DNA from: Arthrobacter ipis
Lineage (GTDB): Bacteria > Actinomycetota > Actinomycetes > Actinomycetales > Micrococcaceae
Assembly (NCBI RefSeq): GCF_014694315.1
Contig: NZ_JAAOXD010000001.1
Location: 229,854-293,853, forward strand
Length of the DNA stretch: 64,000 nucleotides
Direction of reading: 5' to 3'
Shown here: positions 54,576 through 63,873 of the stretch, piece after piece
Position numbering within the stretch: position 1 is the stretch's first letter
How the letters are laid out: each line of letters starts with the position of its first letter
Program-made: the position numbers and the translations under genes
The notes under the pieces: generated by a model
What the model was told of the DNA's origin: nothing
Seen by the model: only the letters and a program-made list of their open reading frames with translations
Databases searched by the model: none

Positions 54576-56230
54576 TTACAGCTTGGCTTCACCCAGACCC
54601 CATCCGGACAGTCTGGTGCCGGGTAGCGGTGGTGCCATTGAGCGGTAGGTGTGGCCGGTTGGGGTGGTGATTTCGATGGTGTGCCGTGGCCCTGGTCTGG
54701 GCTTTGCCTTCCAGCCGGGCAGTTCCTTGGTGTGGTTGCACGCTTCGCAGATGCCGGCGCCGTTGGCCAGGGATGTTGGGCCGGCGTTGTGCCAGGGGAT
54801 GATGTGGTCGTGGTGGCGGATCGGGGCGTCGCAGTAGGGGGTGCGGCAGGTGTCGTCGCGGATTTGGATGAAGCGGCGCAGCGGTGCCGGGAGCAGGCGC
54901 CGTCTCGAGTCCATCGCGACGAGGTCGCCGGTGCTCGGGGCGGTGTAGAGCCGCCGGACCCAGGTTTTGAGTTCTTTCAGACTCTTGGCTGAATCGGGCG
55001 CAGCGGGCTGGACACGAACCTGGTCTTCCTGCCCTTGCGTGAGCAGGTTGCGGGCGAAGTCTGCGCGGATGATGCCGTAGCCGGGGATGCGGGCGGGTTC
55101 GCTGTCGCCCTGCAACAGGGTGCGGTCGGTCATGACGAGGTGGAGCTCGATGCCGGTGATGCCGCCGGGTGTGCCGGTGATCGACTCGACCAGGGTGTCT
55201 GCCTTGATCTGGTCGCGGGAGCGCGGGACTCCGGCGGCGTGGAGAGTGTCGGCGTTCCGGGTCAGTGCCGCGAGAACTGCGACGCCCTCGTGGACGGGCA
55301 GCAGCGCTGACAGGTAGGTCATGCATTCCGGTGCCGGGCGCAGGCTTACCCTCCGTTCCGATGTGGCGTGGCTGGCGCGCTGGGCGACGGAGCGCGGGTC
55401 CCTGCGGATCGCTGCGGCGTGGACAGCTGCGATGACGGCCCGTGTCCCGACGCCGTTGAAGGTTCCGCTGTCGGCCGCGAGCTCCTCGTCAACGGCAGCC
55501 CGGTCTTCGACACTCAAACAGGCGGTCTCTTTCACCATGTGCATGACGCGTTCTTCGTTCAGCTGCCGGTGTCCAGGGCGGCCTGGGCGTGGGGCATCTG
55601 CACCAAGGCTTTTGCCGTGCCGAGCAACCGTTGTCCGCGGTTTGGGGACTCGCCGCGGGCCAGCGCGATCTGTTCAGCCGCGCCCAGGCCACTGTCTTTG
55701 CCGCGGTCCTTGCCCAGGTCTCCCGCGGCCAGTGGCGGCCGGTCGGCGGATTCCTGGCGGAGCCGCGCCTCGAAAGTCACGGACAGCCGCGCCTGTTGCC
55801 CGGCGGCCCAGCACTTGACGTTCTCGTAGGCGCGGACCTGGTCAATCAGCCCGGCATTGTCGGCCGCGAGGTCAGCTGCCGGGACAAACCAGCCGGAGGT
55901 TATTGGAGGGGCGCCGGCAGCGACGGGCCAAGTGGTTGGGGCACCCGAGGGAACCCCGTCGTCAAACAAGAGGTCTTCGTCGAAAGGACGGTCGACAAAC
56001 AGGGCGCCAGGAAACGGGTCCTCGGGAAAGAATGCCGGATACACGGCGCCGAGGTCGTCGTCATACGGAAGGCCGTCGTCCGCGAACGCGTCGAAGTGGA
56101 AACCGGCGCCGGGAACCGCGGCATCCTCCAGAACGACGCGCGGCGCCGCTGCTGTCAGTGCCGAGTTCCCGATGCCTTCCATGAACACAGTCTGCCAAGG
56201 GGCTACGACATTTAAGGGCTGATCAGGCAC
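54576..56230 (-). pseudogene. DUF222 / HNH endonuclease-like gene broken by a one-base frameshift
   Basis: Two frames together make one protein of about 551 residues. The N-terminal half (56230 down to a TGA at 55561-55559) ends GESPNRGQRLLGTAKALVQMPHAQAALDTGS. The sequence then continues one frame over as QLNEERVMHMVKETACLSVEDRAAVDEELAADSGTF, which is the usual DUF222 continuation. One C appears to be missing from ACCGGCAGCTG near 55564-55567. The C-terminal half carries an HNH motif (CRTPYCDAPIRHHDHIIPWHNAG, then GICEACNHTKE). These genes are multi-copy in Arthrobacter and mycobacterial relatives, and their role is unclear. It could be a recent pseudogene or a sequencing error. Confidence 0.85.
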
Positions 56231-56285
56231 CAGATGCGGGTTGGATCAAAAAGTTTTTTTGAATCATCTGAGAACGAAAAACCAG

Positions 56286-56342
56286 GTAGCAGATCAGGGC
56301 GTTCCCAGCCCCGAGAACGCCCTGTGCTGCTACTCAGTTGGG
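56286..56342. repeat. 54-bp palindromic element family, copy C
   Basis: The palindromic part (56286-56333) shares GTAGCAG, GGCGTTCCCAG and CTGCTAC with copies A and B but has a degenerate centre (CCCAGCCCCGAG). It ends with the AGTTGGG tail. It lies 56 bases upstream of the broken HNH gene, with the tail pointing away from it, the same arrangement as copy B and the DUF559-type gene. Confidence 0.8.
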
Positions 56343-56387
56343 TGCACTATGAAAATCCGGCTGGCCGGCGTGTTCAGCTAAGTGATA

Positions 56388-57107
56388 TCAGTCGTTGTTC
56401 TTGCGGAGCGCTTCCGTCAGGACGCGGGCGGCGTTGCAGACAACCTCCGCGTGCAGCCGGCCCGGCTGCCGGGTGAGGCGCTCGATCGGGCCGGAGATGG
56501 AGACGGCAGCGATGACCCTGCCGGACGGTCCGCGCACGGGTGCCGAGACTGAGGCGACGCCGGGTTCACGCTCGCCGAGGCTCTGGCCCCAGCCCCGCCG
56601 TCGTACTCCCGCCAGAACGGTGGGCGTGAAACGCGCGGACTGCAGGCCCTCCAGCAGGCGGTCATGGTCCTCCCAGGCGAGCAGGACCTGGGCAGCCGAA
56701 CCGGCCTTCATGGAGAGTTGGGTTCCCACGGGAATCGTGTCTCGCAGCCCGATCGGCCGTTCCGCGGAGGCAACGCAGACCCGCCAGTCGCCCTGGCGGC
56801 GGAAAATCTGGGCGCTTTCGCCGGTGGCGTCGCGAAGCTGCATGAGAACCGGCCCCGCAGAGGCGATCAGCCTGTCCTCGCCGGCGGCGGAGGCAAGCTC
56901 AACGAGGCGGCTGCCGAGGACAAAGCGGCCCTGGATGTCCCGGCTAACGAGGCGGTGGTGGACCAGTGCCAGCGCGAGCCTGTGCACGGTGGGCCGCGCC
57001 AGTCCCGTGGCAGCGACTAGCTGCGCAAGAGTGGTGGGCCCAGCCTCAAGCGCGTCGAGCACCTGCGCTGCTTTATCAATGACACCGACTCCACTAGAAT
57101 TGTCCAT
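56388..57107 (-). CDS. IclR-family regulator, LtbR/NdgR type
   Basis: 239 residues. The N-terminal winged helix is [46 protein letters not shown], and the IclR effector domain includes [30 protein letters not shown] and [25 protein letters not shown] 57107 is chosen over 57128 because the latter would start inside the palindrome. An IclR gene divergent from leuCD is the conserved setting of LtbR in Corynebacterium and NdgR in Streptomyces, which control leucine and other amino acid genes. Orthology is inferred from sequence type and position. Confidence 0.88.
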   Translation of the reverse strand: MDNSSGVGVIDKAAQVLDALEAGPTTLAQLVAATGLARPTVHRLALALVHHRLVSRDIQGRFVLGSRLVELASAAGEDRLIASAGPVLMQLRDATGESAQIFRRQGDWRVCVASAERPIGLRDTIPVGTQLSMKAGSAAQVLLAWEDHDRLLEGLQSARFTPTVLAGVRRRGWGQSLGEREPGVASVSAPVRGPSGRVIAAVSISGPIERLTRQPGRLHAEVVCNAARVLTEALRKNND

Positions 57108-57120
57108 GTATTGATATTGC

Positions 57121-57139
57121 CGTCTCATTATCTGAGATG
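57121..57139. promoter_or_regulatory. Palindromic operator between the IclR gene and leuC
   Basis: CGTCTCA-TTATC-TGAGATG, with a perfect TCTCA/TGAGA core, lies in the divergent gap. Related sites occur upstream of ilvD, ilvB and leuB. It is the best candidate for the binding site of the adjacent IclR protein. Confidence 0.65.
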
Positions 57140-57218
57140 CAAATCATTTGACTGGCTTATTACAGGGGTCTGCTGTTTCAGTGGATCTAACAGCAAACAG
57201 CATCGAAGGGAGATGGCC

Positions 57219-58673
57219 ATGGCCAAAACATTGGCCGAGAAAGTCTGGGACGCGCACGTGGTGCGCAAAGGCGACGGCGAAGGCGCCAACGCCCAGCCGG
57301 ACCTTCTGTACATCGACCTCCACCTCGTCCATGAGGTGACCTCCCCGCAGGCCTTCGAGGGTCTCCGCCTGGCCGGCCGCAAGCTGCGCCGCCCGGACCT
57401 CACCATCGCCACCGAGGACCACAACACCCCGACGCTGGACATCGACAAGCCGATCGCTGACCTTACCAGCCGGACCCAGATCCAGACCCTGCGCAACAAC
57501 TGCGAGGAGTTCGGCGTCCGCCTGCATTCCCTCGGTGACGCCGAGCAGGGCATCGTGCACGTTGTGGGTCCCCAGCTTGGACTGACCCAGCCCGGAATGA
57601 CCGTGGTGTGCGGCGACTCGCACACGTCCACTCACGGCGCGTTCGGTGCGCTGGCCATGGGCATCGGCACGTCAGAGGTGGAGCACGTCATGGCCACCCA
57701 GACGCTGTCCCTCAAGCCGTTCAAGACCATGGCCATCAACGTCGAGGGCGCGCTGCGCCCCGGCGTGACCGCCAAGGACATTATCCTTGCTGTCATCGCC
57801 AAGATCGGCACCGGTGGCGGCCAGGGCTACGTCCTGGAGTACCGCGGTTCGGCCATCCGCGCGCTGTCCATGGACGCCCGGATGACCATCTGCAACATGT
57901 CCATCGAAGCAGGCGCGCGCGCCGGGCTGGTGGCTCCGGATGAGACGACCTACGCCTACATGAACGGCCGCCCGCACGCGCCGCAGGGCGCCGAGTGGGA
58001 CGCCGCCGTCGAGTACTGGAACACGCTGCGCACGGACGACGACGCCGTCTTCGACGTCGAGGTTGACCTGGACGCCAACACCCTCGAGCCGTTCGTCACC
58101 TGGGGCACCAACCCCGGCCAGGGCGTCTCCCTGTCGGCAAAGGTACCCTCCCCGGAGGACTTCGGCGACGAGAACGCCAAGGCCGCCGCGGAACGCGCCC
58201 TGCAGTACATGGGCCTGGCAGCCGGAACGGCCATGAAGGACATCCGCGTGGACACCGTCTTCCTCGGCTCCTGCACCAACTCCCGCATCGAGGACCTGCG
58301 GGCCGCGGCGGACATCGTCCGCGGCCGCGAGAAGGACCCGAAGGTCCGGATGCTGGTGGTCCCCGGCTCGGCCCGGGTACGCCTTGAGGCCGAGGCCGAG
58401 GGCCTGGACAAGGTCTTCAAGGATTTTGGTGCCGAATGGCGGTTCGCCGGCTGCTCCATGTGCCTGGGCATGAACCCGGACCAGCTGGAGCCGGGGGAGC
58501 GGTGCGCCTCCACCTCCAACCGCAACTTCGAAGGCCGGCAGGGCAAGGGCGGCCGCACGCACCTTGTTTCTCCCGTGGTTGCAGCCGCCACCGCCGTCCG
58601 CGGAACGCTGAGTTCGCCGTCGGACCTCGATCCGGCACCGGAATCCGCAGCCCTCACCACCGACGCCGCCTAG
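57219..58673 (+). CDS. leuC: 3-isopropylmalate dehydratase, large subunit
   Basis: 484 residues. An aconitase-family enzyme that isomerises 2- to 3-isopropylmalate with LeuD. The [4Fe-4S] ligands are Cys352 in GSCTNSR and Cys412 and Cys415 in [33 protein letters not shown] is near residue 130. ATG 57219 is preferred over 57213 because GAAGGGAG (57205-57212) is then six bases away. leuD follows nine bases after the stop. Confidence 0.97.
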   Translation: MAKTLAEKVWDAHVVRKGDGEGANAQPDLLYIDLHLVHEVTSPQAFEGLRLAGRKLRRPDLTIATEDHNTPTLDIDKPIADLTSRTQIQTLRNNCEEFGVRLHSLGDAEQGIVHVVGPQLGLTQPGMTVVCGDSHTSTHGAFGALAMGIGTSEVEHVMATQTLSLKPFKTMAINVEGALRPGVTAKDIILAVIAKIGTGGGQGYVLEYRGSAIRALSMDARMTICNMSIEAGARAGLVAPDETTYAYMNGRPHAPQGAEWDAAVEYWNTLRTDDDAVFDVEVDLDANTLEPFVTWGTNPGQGVSLSAKVPSPEDFGDENAKAAAERALQYMGLAAGTAMKDIRVDTVFLGSCTNSRIEDLRAAADIVRGREKDPKVRMLVVPGSARVRLEAEAEGLDKVFKDFGAEWRFAGCSMCLGMNPDQLEPGERCASTSNRNFEGRQGKGGRTHLVSPVVAAATAVRGTLSSPSDLDPAPESAALTTDAA

Positions 58674-58682
58674 GAAGACGCC

Positions 58683-59285
58683 ATGGAAAAGTTCACCACC
58701 CACACCGGTATCGGCGTCCCGCTGCGCCAAAGCAACGTCGACACGGACCAGATCATCCCCGCCGTGTACCTCAAGCGCATCACCCGCACGGGCTTTGAAG
58801 ACGCGCTGTTCTCAGCGTGGCGCAAGGACCCTTCCTTCATCCTGAACCAGGAGCCGTTCAACGCCGGGTCCGTCCTGGTGGCGGGCCCCGACTTCGGCAC
58901 CGGGTCCTCCCGTGAGCACGCCGTCTGGGCGCTTAAGGACTACGGCTTCCGCGCCGTCCTCTCCTCCCGCTTCGCCGACATCTTCCGCGGCAACTCGGGC
59001 AAGCAGGGACTCCTCGCCGCCCAGGTTGCCCAGGATGACATCGAGCTGATCTGGAAGACCCTCGAGAATGCGCCGGGAACCGAGGTGACCGTTGACCTCG
59101 CGTCCAAGACCGTCACCTGCGGCAACGTGGTTGCGCCGTTCGAGATCGACGACTACACGCGCTGGCGCCTGCTCGAGGGCCTCGATGACATCGGCCTGAC
59201 CCTGCAGCACGAGGAGGACATTACGGCCTACGAAGCCACTCGGCCGTCTGGCGCCTGCTCGAGGGCCTCGATGACATCGGCCTGA
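58683..59285 (+). CDS. leuD: 3-isopropylmalate dehydratase, small subunit, with altered C-terminus
   Basis: 200 residues. [21 protein letters not shown] near residue 12 and [17 protein letters not shown] near 70 identify LeuD, and the core is intact to about residue 189. Then an 86-bp tandem duplication (59162-59333) shifts the frame. The expected tail after RPS, still readable beyond the second copy, is [11 protein letters not shown]; the actual tail is [11 protein letters not shown]. Both versions have exactly 200 residues because 86 bases separate the two stop codons (59285 and 59371). Whether the changed 11 residues impair leucine synthesis is unknown. Confidence 0.92.
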   Translation: MEKFTTHTGIGVPLRQSNVDTDQIIPAVYLKRITRTGFEDALFSAWRKDPSFILNQEPFNAGSVLVAGPDFGTGSSREHAVWALKDYGFRAVLSSRFADIFRGNSGKQGLLAAQVAQDDIELIWKTLENAPGTEVTVDLASKTVTCGNVVAPFEIDDYTRWRLLEGLDDIGLTLQHEEDITAYEATRPSGACSRASMTSA

Positions 59286-59333
59286 CCCTGCAGCACGAGG
59301 AGGACATTACGGCCTACGAAGCCACTCGGCCGT
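59162..59333. repeat. 86-bp perfect tandem duplication at the end of leuD
   Basis: Bases 59162-59247 and 59248-59333 are identical. The unit is not a multiple of three and so shifts the leuD frame. There is only one base of microhomology at the junction, unlike the 10-base repeats flanking the bcp duplication. Confidence 0.97.
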
Positions 59334-59393
59334 CCTTCAAGCCGCTCACACTTCCGGCCAGGACTTCCTGACCGATTATCAATTCGCATCGCC

Positions 59394-59428
59394 AAAGGCC
59401 CGCCGTGCATAGCCGCGGCGGGCCTTTC
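59394..59428 (+). terminator. Intrinsic terminator of leuCD
   Basis: AAAGGCCCGCCG (59394-59405) pairs perfectly with CGGCGGGCCTTT (59416-59427) around a 10-base loop. The T residues are part of the stem end. About 130 bases remain before murA, with AACTCATATGCTTAGCT as a possible promoter region. Confidence 0.8.
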
Positions 59429-59558
59429 CGCTGCCCCCGGTCGGGCCGTCGGTCCCCCCGCGCCCGGGTTAGTATTTCGGTTCGGTAACGCGAACTCATA
59501 TGCTTAGCTGGTGCCTTTGTAAGGATTTGGGGGCGAGTAGTCGTGAGGAAACCGGTAA

Positions 59559-60884
59559 ATGAGTAGTGTTCTGACAATCCGCGGAGGCGTCCCGCTAACT
59601 GGCCGTGTCACCGTCCGCGGTGCCAAGAACCTTGTGCCCAAGGCCATGGTGGCCGCGCTGCTGGGCAACGAGCCTTCCCTACTGCGGAACGTTCCGGAAA
59701 TCAAGGACGTCGAGGTGGTCACCAGCCTCCTCCAGCTCCACGGCGTGACCGTCGAGAAGGACCCCGTCACCGGTGACCTGACCCTTGATCCCAAGGCTGC
59801 CAAGACTGCCCCGAGCACGGCCATAGACGCCCACGCCGGCGACTCCCGGATCCCCATCCTGCTGTGCGGTCCCCTGATCCACGCGGTCGGCGAAGCCTTC
59901 ATCCCGGACCTGGGCGGCTGCAAGATCGGCGACCGGCCCATCGACTACCACCTGAACGTGCTGCGGCAGTTTGGCGCCGTCGTCGAAAAGCGTCCGGGCG
60001 GCATTCACATTTCGGCGCCCAAGGGGCTGCGCGGGGCCAAGATTTCCCTGCCGTATCCCTCCGTCGGTGCCACGGAGCAGGTTCTCCTGAGTGCAACGCG
60101 CGCCGAAGGCATCACGGAGCTCTCCGGTGCCGCCACCGAGCCCGAAATTGTTGACCTCATCGCCGTTCTCCAGAAGATGGGCGCCATTATCAGCGTCCAG
60201 ACGGACCGCACCATCAGGATCGAGGGTGTCCGCGAGTTGGGCGGCTACAACCACCGGGCGCTGTCTGACCGCAACGAATCGGCCTCCTGGGCGTCCGCGG
60301 CGCTGGTGACGCGCGGTGACATCTTCGTTGAAGGCGCCTCCCAGCGGGACATGATGACCTTCCTGAACACCTTCCGCAAGGTGGGCGGCGGCATGGACAT
60401 CGGCGAGGACGGCATCCGCTTCTACCACCGTGGCGGCAAGCTCAGCCCCCTCGTCCTCGAAACGGACGTCCACCCCGGTTTCATGACCGACTGGCAGCAG
60501 CCCCTGGTCGTGGCCCTGACCCAGGCCGAAGGCGTGTCCATCGTGCACGAGACCGTCTACGAGAACCGCTTCGGTTTCACCGACGCCCTCATCCGCATGG
60601 GCGCCAGCATCCAGGTGCACCGGGAATGCCTGGGCAGCGTGCCGTGCCGCTTCGGACAGCGGAACTTCCTGCACTCCGCCGTCATCTCCGGCCCCACCCA
60701 GCTCAAGGGAACCGACATCGACGTGCCGGACCTCCGCGGCGGCTTCAGCCACCTGATCGCAGCCCTGGCCGCCACAGGAACGTCCCGGGTGACCGGAATG
60801 GACATCATCAACCGCGGCTACGAGCGGTTCACTGAGAAGCTGTCCGGGCTCGGCGCCGACTTCGACATCTCCTTGGCGAAGTAG
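59559..60884 (+). CDS. murA: UDP-N-acetylglucosamine 1-carboxyvinyltransferase
   Basis: 441 residues. First committed step of peptidoglycan synthesis, adding enolpyruvate to UDP-GlcNAc; the target of fosfomycin. The N-terminal GAKNLVPKAMVAALL motif is present. The catalytic loop carries Cys121 in GGCKIGDRPIDYH, so fosfomycin sensitivity at the target is expected (mycobacteria have Asp here). GAGGAAA lies about eight bases before the ATG. Confidence 0.95.
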   Translation: MSSVLTIRGGVPLTGRVTVRGAKNLVPKAMVAALLGNEPSLLRNVPEIKDVEVVTSLLQLHGVTVEKDPVTGDLTLDPKAAKTAPSTAIDAHAGDSRIPILLCGPLIHAVGEAFIPDLGGCKIGDRPIDYHLNVLRQFGAVVEKRPGGIHISAPKGLRGAKISLPYPSVGATEQVLLSATRAEGITELSGAATEPEIVDLIAVLQKMGAIISVQTDRTIRIEGVRELGGYNHRALSDRNESASWASAALVTRGDIFVEGASQRDMMTFLNTFRKVGGGMDIGEDGIRFYHRGGKLSPLVLETDVHPGFMTDWQQPLVVALTQAEGVSIVHETVYENRFGFTDALIRMGASIQVHRECLGSVPCRFGQRNFLHSAVISGPTQLKGTDIDVPDLRGGFSHLIAALAATGTSRVTGMDIINRGYERFTEKLSGLGADFDISLAK

Positions 60885-60894
60885 CGGGGGCCCG

Positions 60895-61641
60895 ATGAAA
60901 GAATCGGCCAAAAGCCACACAACGTTCGTGATTATCGCCGGCATTGTCCGGCCGGTGCTGAACCTGATCATGAACAAAAAATGGGAGGGCACGGACAAGC
61001 TTCCCGCGGGCGGCTTCATCGCCGTGCCCAACCACTGCACCGAGATCGACCCCCTCGTGATCGGGCACATGCTGTACAGCAACAAGCGAGCCCCGCACTT
61101 CCTGGCGAAGTCGGGCCTCTTCAAGGTCCCGGTGGTGGGTGCCGTACTGCATGCCACCAAGCAGATTCCGGTGGAACGTTCGACGGCGGGGGCCAACCGC
61201 TCGCTGCAGCTCGCCCAGGAGGTTGTGGCCGAGGGCGGAGCGATCATTATCTACCCCGAGGGTACGCTGACCCGCGACCCCGATCTGTGGCCGATGAAGG
61301 GCCACACCGGTGCTGCCCGGCTGGCCCTCGAGGCCGGCATCCCGGTGGTGCCGATGGCGCATTGGGGCGCGCACGAGCTCTTTCCCCGCTACGCCAAGCG
61401 GTTCCACCTGTTCCCGCGCAAGACATCTAGGATCCGGATCGGCGACCCCGTCGACCTCTCGCGCTTCGCGGGCCGCGCGCGGGACAAGGCCACCCTGGCC
61501 GAAGCCACGGACGTCATCATGGATGCCGTGACCGGACTCCTGGCCGAACTCCGCGGGGAGCAGCCGCCGGCCCGGCGCTGGGATCCTTCCACCCACAACC
61601 AGACGAAGCACGGCCGCGACGTCGAGCGGGGCGGGAAGTGA
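60895..61641 (+). CDS. plsC: 1-acyl-sn-glycerol-3-phosphate acyltransferase family protein
   Basis: 248 residues. The HX4D site is His47-Asp52 in NHCTEID, with GAIIIYPEGTLTRDPDL near 120 and GIPVVPMAHWG near 150 as further acyltransferase blocks. It makes phosphatidic acid from lysophosphatidic acid at the membrane. It overlaps gpsA by 4 bases (GTGA), linking two steps of phospholipid synthesis. Confidence 0.9.
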   Translation: MKESAKSHTTFVIIAGIVRPVLNLIMNKKWEGTDKLPAGGFIAVPNHCTEIDPLVIGHMLYSNKRAPHFLAKSGLFKVPVVGAVLHATKQIPVERSTAGANRSLQLAQEVVAEGGAIIIYPEGTLTRDPDLWPMKGHTGAARLALEAGIPVVPMAHWGAHELFPRYAKRFHLFPRKTSRIRIGDPVDLSRFAGRARDKATLAEATDVIMDAVTGLLAELRGEQPPARRWDPSTHNQTKHGRDVERGGK

Positions 61642-62690
61642 CACCTGTGCACGCCCGGCCCGGCTCCGCGGTGTCCGTGGCAGTCCTGGGCGCCGGTTCG
61701 TGGGGCACCACGTTCGCTAAAATCCTGGCGGACGCCGCCACCGCCTCCGCCGTGGAGCGCAGCATCAGGCTCTGGGGGCGCCGGGAGGAAGTCGTAGCCG
61801 AGATCAACGGCAACCACCGCAACCCCCAGTACCTGGCAGACATTGACCTTCCGCCAAGCATCTCCGCTTTCACCGACGTGGCGGACGCGCTGTCCGGAGC
61901 TGACCTGGTTGTCCTTGCTGTTCCGGCGCAGTCCCTGCGCCTCCAACTGCGCAAGTGGAAGCCCCTGATCGGGCCCGACGCCCTCGTCGTGTCGCTGATG
62001 AAAGGCCTTGAGCTTGGCACCGACGCCCGGATGAGCGAGGTGATCGCCGAGGAACTGGACATCCCGGCCGACCGAATCGCCGTCGTCTCCGGCCCCAACC
62101 TGGCCATGGAGATCGCCCGGGAGGAGCCCACGGCCTCGGTCGTCGCCTGCCCTGACTCCGCCGTCGCCGGCTGGATCGCCAGAAGCTGCACGGCCCCCTA
62201 CTTCCGCCCCTACACCACCTCAGACATCGTAGGTGTCGAGATCGGCGGCATCGTCAAGAACGTCATCGCGCTGGCCGTGGGCATCTGTGAGGGGAAGCAG
62301 ATGGGGGACAACACCAAGGCCTCCGTGATTACCCGCGGCCTGGCAGAAACCTCCCGGCTGGCCCTGGCGCTCGGCGGGAAGGCCCACACCATGGCCGGCC
62401 TGGCCGGACTTGGGGACCTGGTGGCCACGTGTTCGTCACCGCTGTCCCGGAACCACACTGCCGGCCGCCTGCTGGGGCAGGGCCTGACGCTGGACGAGGT
62501 CGCGCAGAAAATGACCCAGACCGCCGAGGGCATCAAATCCGGCCAGGCAGTCCACGACCTTGCCGGCAAGCTCGGCGTCGAAATGCCCATCACGGCGGCC
62601 GTCGTCGCGGTCCTCGCCGGAAAATTGTCCGTTGACCAACTCGGGCCGCTGCTGCTGTCCCGGGAACTTAAAGCCGAAGGCGATTACTGA
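61638..62690 (+). CDS. gpsA: Glycerol-3-phosphate dehydrogenase (NAD(P)+)
   Basis: 350 residues. VAVLGAGSWGTTFAKILAD near residue 15 is the cofactor site; VSLMKGLELGTDARMSEV, SGPNLAMEIAREEPTASVVAC and VEIGGIVKNVIALAVGI hold the conserved catalytic lysines. It provides glycerol-3-phosphate for PlsB/PlsC. The start is GTG 61638, overlapping plsC; a GTG four codons further in is an alternative. Confidence 0.95.
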   Translation: MTPVHARPGSAVSVAVLGAGSWGTTFAKILADAATASAVERSIRLWGRREEVVAEINGNHRNPQYLADIDLPPSISAFTDVADALSGADLVVLAVPAQSLRLQLRKWKPLIGPDALVVSLMKGLELGTDARMSEVIAEELDIPADRIAVVSGPNLAMEIAREEPTASVVACPDSAVAGWIARSCTAPYFRPYTTSDIVGVEIGGIVKNVIALAVGICEGKQMGDNTKASVITRGLAETSRLALALGGKAHTMAGLAGLGDLVATCSSPLSRNHTAGRLLGQGLTLDEVAQKMTQTAEGIKSGQAVHDLAGKLGVEMPITAAVVAVLAGKLSVDQLGPLLLSRELKAEGDY

Positions 62691-62692
62691 CA

Positions 62693-63865
62693 GTGTCGGA
62701 AGAAAATTTGTCCGCAGCGGACAACACCAGCCAGAGCAAGCCCGCCCACGGCGGTAGCCAGCCCAAGCCGCGGGTGGCCGTCCTCTTTGGCGGCCGCTCC
62801 AGCGAGCACGCCGTCAGCTGCGTGACCGCTGCCGGCGTGCTGGGGGCCATCGACCGGAACAAATACGACGTCGTTCCCATCGGCATTGCGAAGTCCGGCC
62901 AGTGGGTCCTCGCGTCGGGGGACACGGCACAATGGTCCCTGTCCGCAACCTCGCTTCCGGAGGTCGCCCCGTCCGCCCAGACAGTAAGCATCACGGAGAT
63001 CGGGGGAGAGCACCAGCTCATCGTGACGGCCCCCAACGAGGTGCCGCAGGTACTCGGATCCGTGGATGTGGTGTTCCCGCTGCTGCACGGGCCGTTCGGC
63101 GAGGACGGCACCATTCAGGGGCTTCTGGAGCTCTCCGACACCCGCTACGTCGGTGCCGGCGTGCTCGCCTCGGCGGTGGGCATGGACAAGCACTTCATGA
63201 AAGTGGTCTTCGAGGCCGCCGGCCTGAAGGTGGGCCCGTACATCGCCGTGACCGACCGGCAGTGGCGCAACGACCCCGAGTCTGTCCGCAAGCAGGTTGA
63301 CCTGCTCGGCTTCCCGGTGTTCGTCAAGCCGGCCCGCGCCGGATCCTCGATGGGCATCTCCAAGGTGGACTCGCTTGACGGCCTGGACGCCGCGATAGAC
63401 GCGGCCCGCGAGCATGATCCGAAACTGGTGATCGAGGCCGGCATTGTGGGCCGGGAAATCGAATGCGCCGTGCTCGAGGGCCGCGGTGGCGATGCGCCCC
63501 GCACGTCCCTGCCCGGCGAGATCTCCGTCGCCGGCGGCGGGCACGAGTTCTACGACTTCCAGGCCAAGTACGTGGATGACGCGGCCGCCCTGAGCTGCCC
63601 CGCGGACATGCCCGAGGAAGCGATTGCCCGCGTCCGCGAGCTCGCTGCCGCGGCGTTCGACTCTGTGGGGGCGGAGGGCCTGAGCCGGGTCGACTTCTTC
63701 TACACTCCGGACGGCGACCTCATCATCAACGAGATCAACACGATGCCCGGATTCACGCCGAAGAGCATGTACCCGCAGATGTGGGCGGCCACAGGACTGT
63801 CTTATCCGGACCTGATCGACGAGCTGATCCACCTGGCGCTGGCCCGCAAGACCGGCCTGCGCTAA
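62693..63865 (+). CDS. ddl: D-alanine--D-alanine ligase
   Basis: 390 residues. An ATP-grasp enzyme that makes D-Ala-D-Ala for peptidoglycan. VAVLFGGRSSEHAVSCVTA near residue 26, FPLLHGPFGEDGTIQG near 125, PVFVKPARAGSSMGISKV near 213 and FFYTPDGDLIINEINTMPGFTPKSMYPQMW near 340 cover all key blocks. It starts at GTG 62693, two bases after gpsA. With murA it places cell-wall and lipid precursor genes in one operon-like block. Confidence 0.96.
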   Translation: MSEENLSAADNTSQSKPAHGGSQPKPRVAVLFGGRSSEHAVSCVTAAGVLGAIDRNKYDVVPIGIAKSGQWVLASGDTAQWSLSATSLPEVAPSAQTVSITEIGGEHQLIVTAPNEVPQVLGSVDVVFPLLHGPFGEDGTIQGLLELSDTRYVGAGVLASAVGMDKHFMKVVFEAAGLKVGPYIAVTDRQWRNDPESVRKQVDLLGFPVFVKPARAGSSMGISKVDSLDGLDAAIDAAREHDPKLVIEAGIVGREIECAVLEGRGGDAPRTSLPGEISVAGGGHEFYDFQAKYVDDAAALSCPADMPEEAIARVRELAAAAFDSVGAEGLSRVDFFYTPDGDLIINEINTMPGFTPKSMYPQMWAATGLSYPDLIDELIHLALARKTGLR

Positions 63866-63873
63866 TCCCCACC

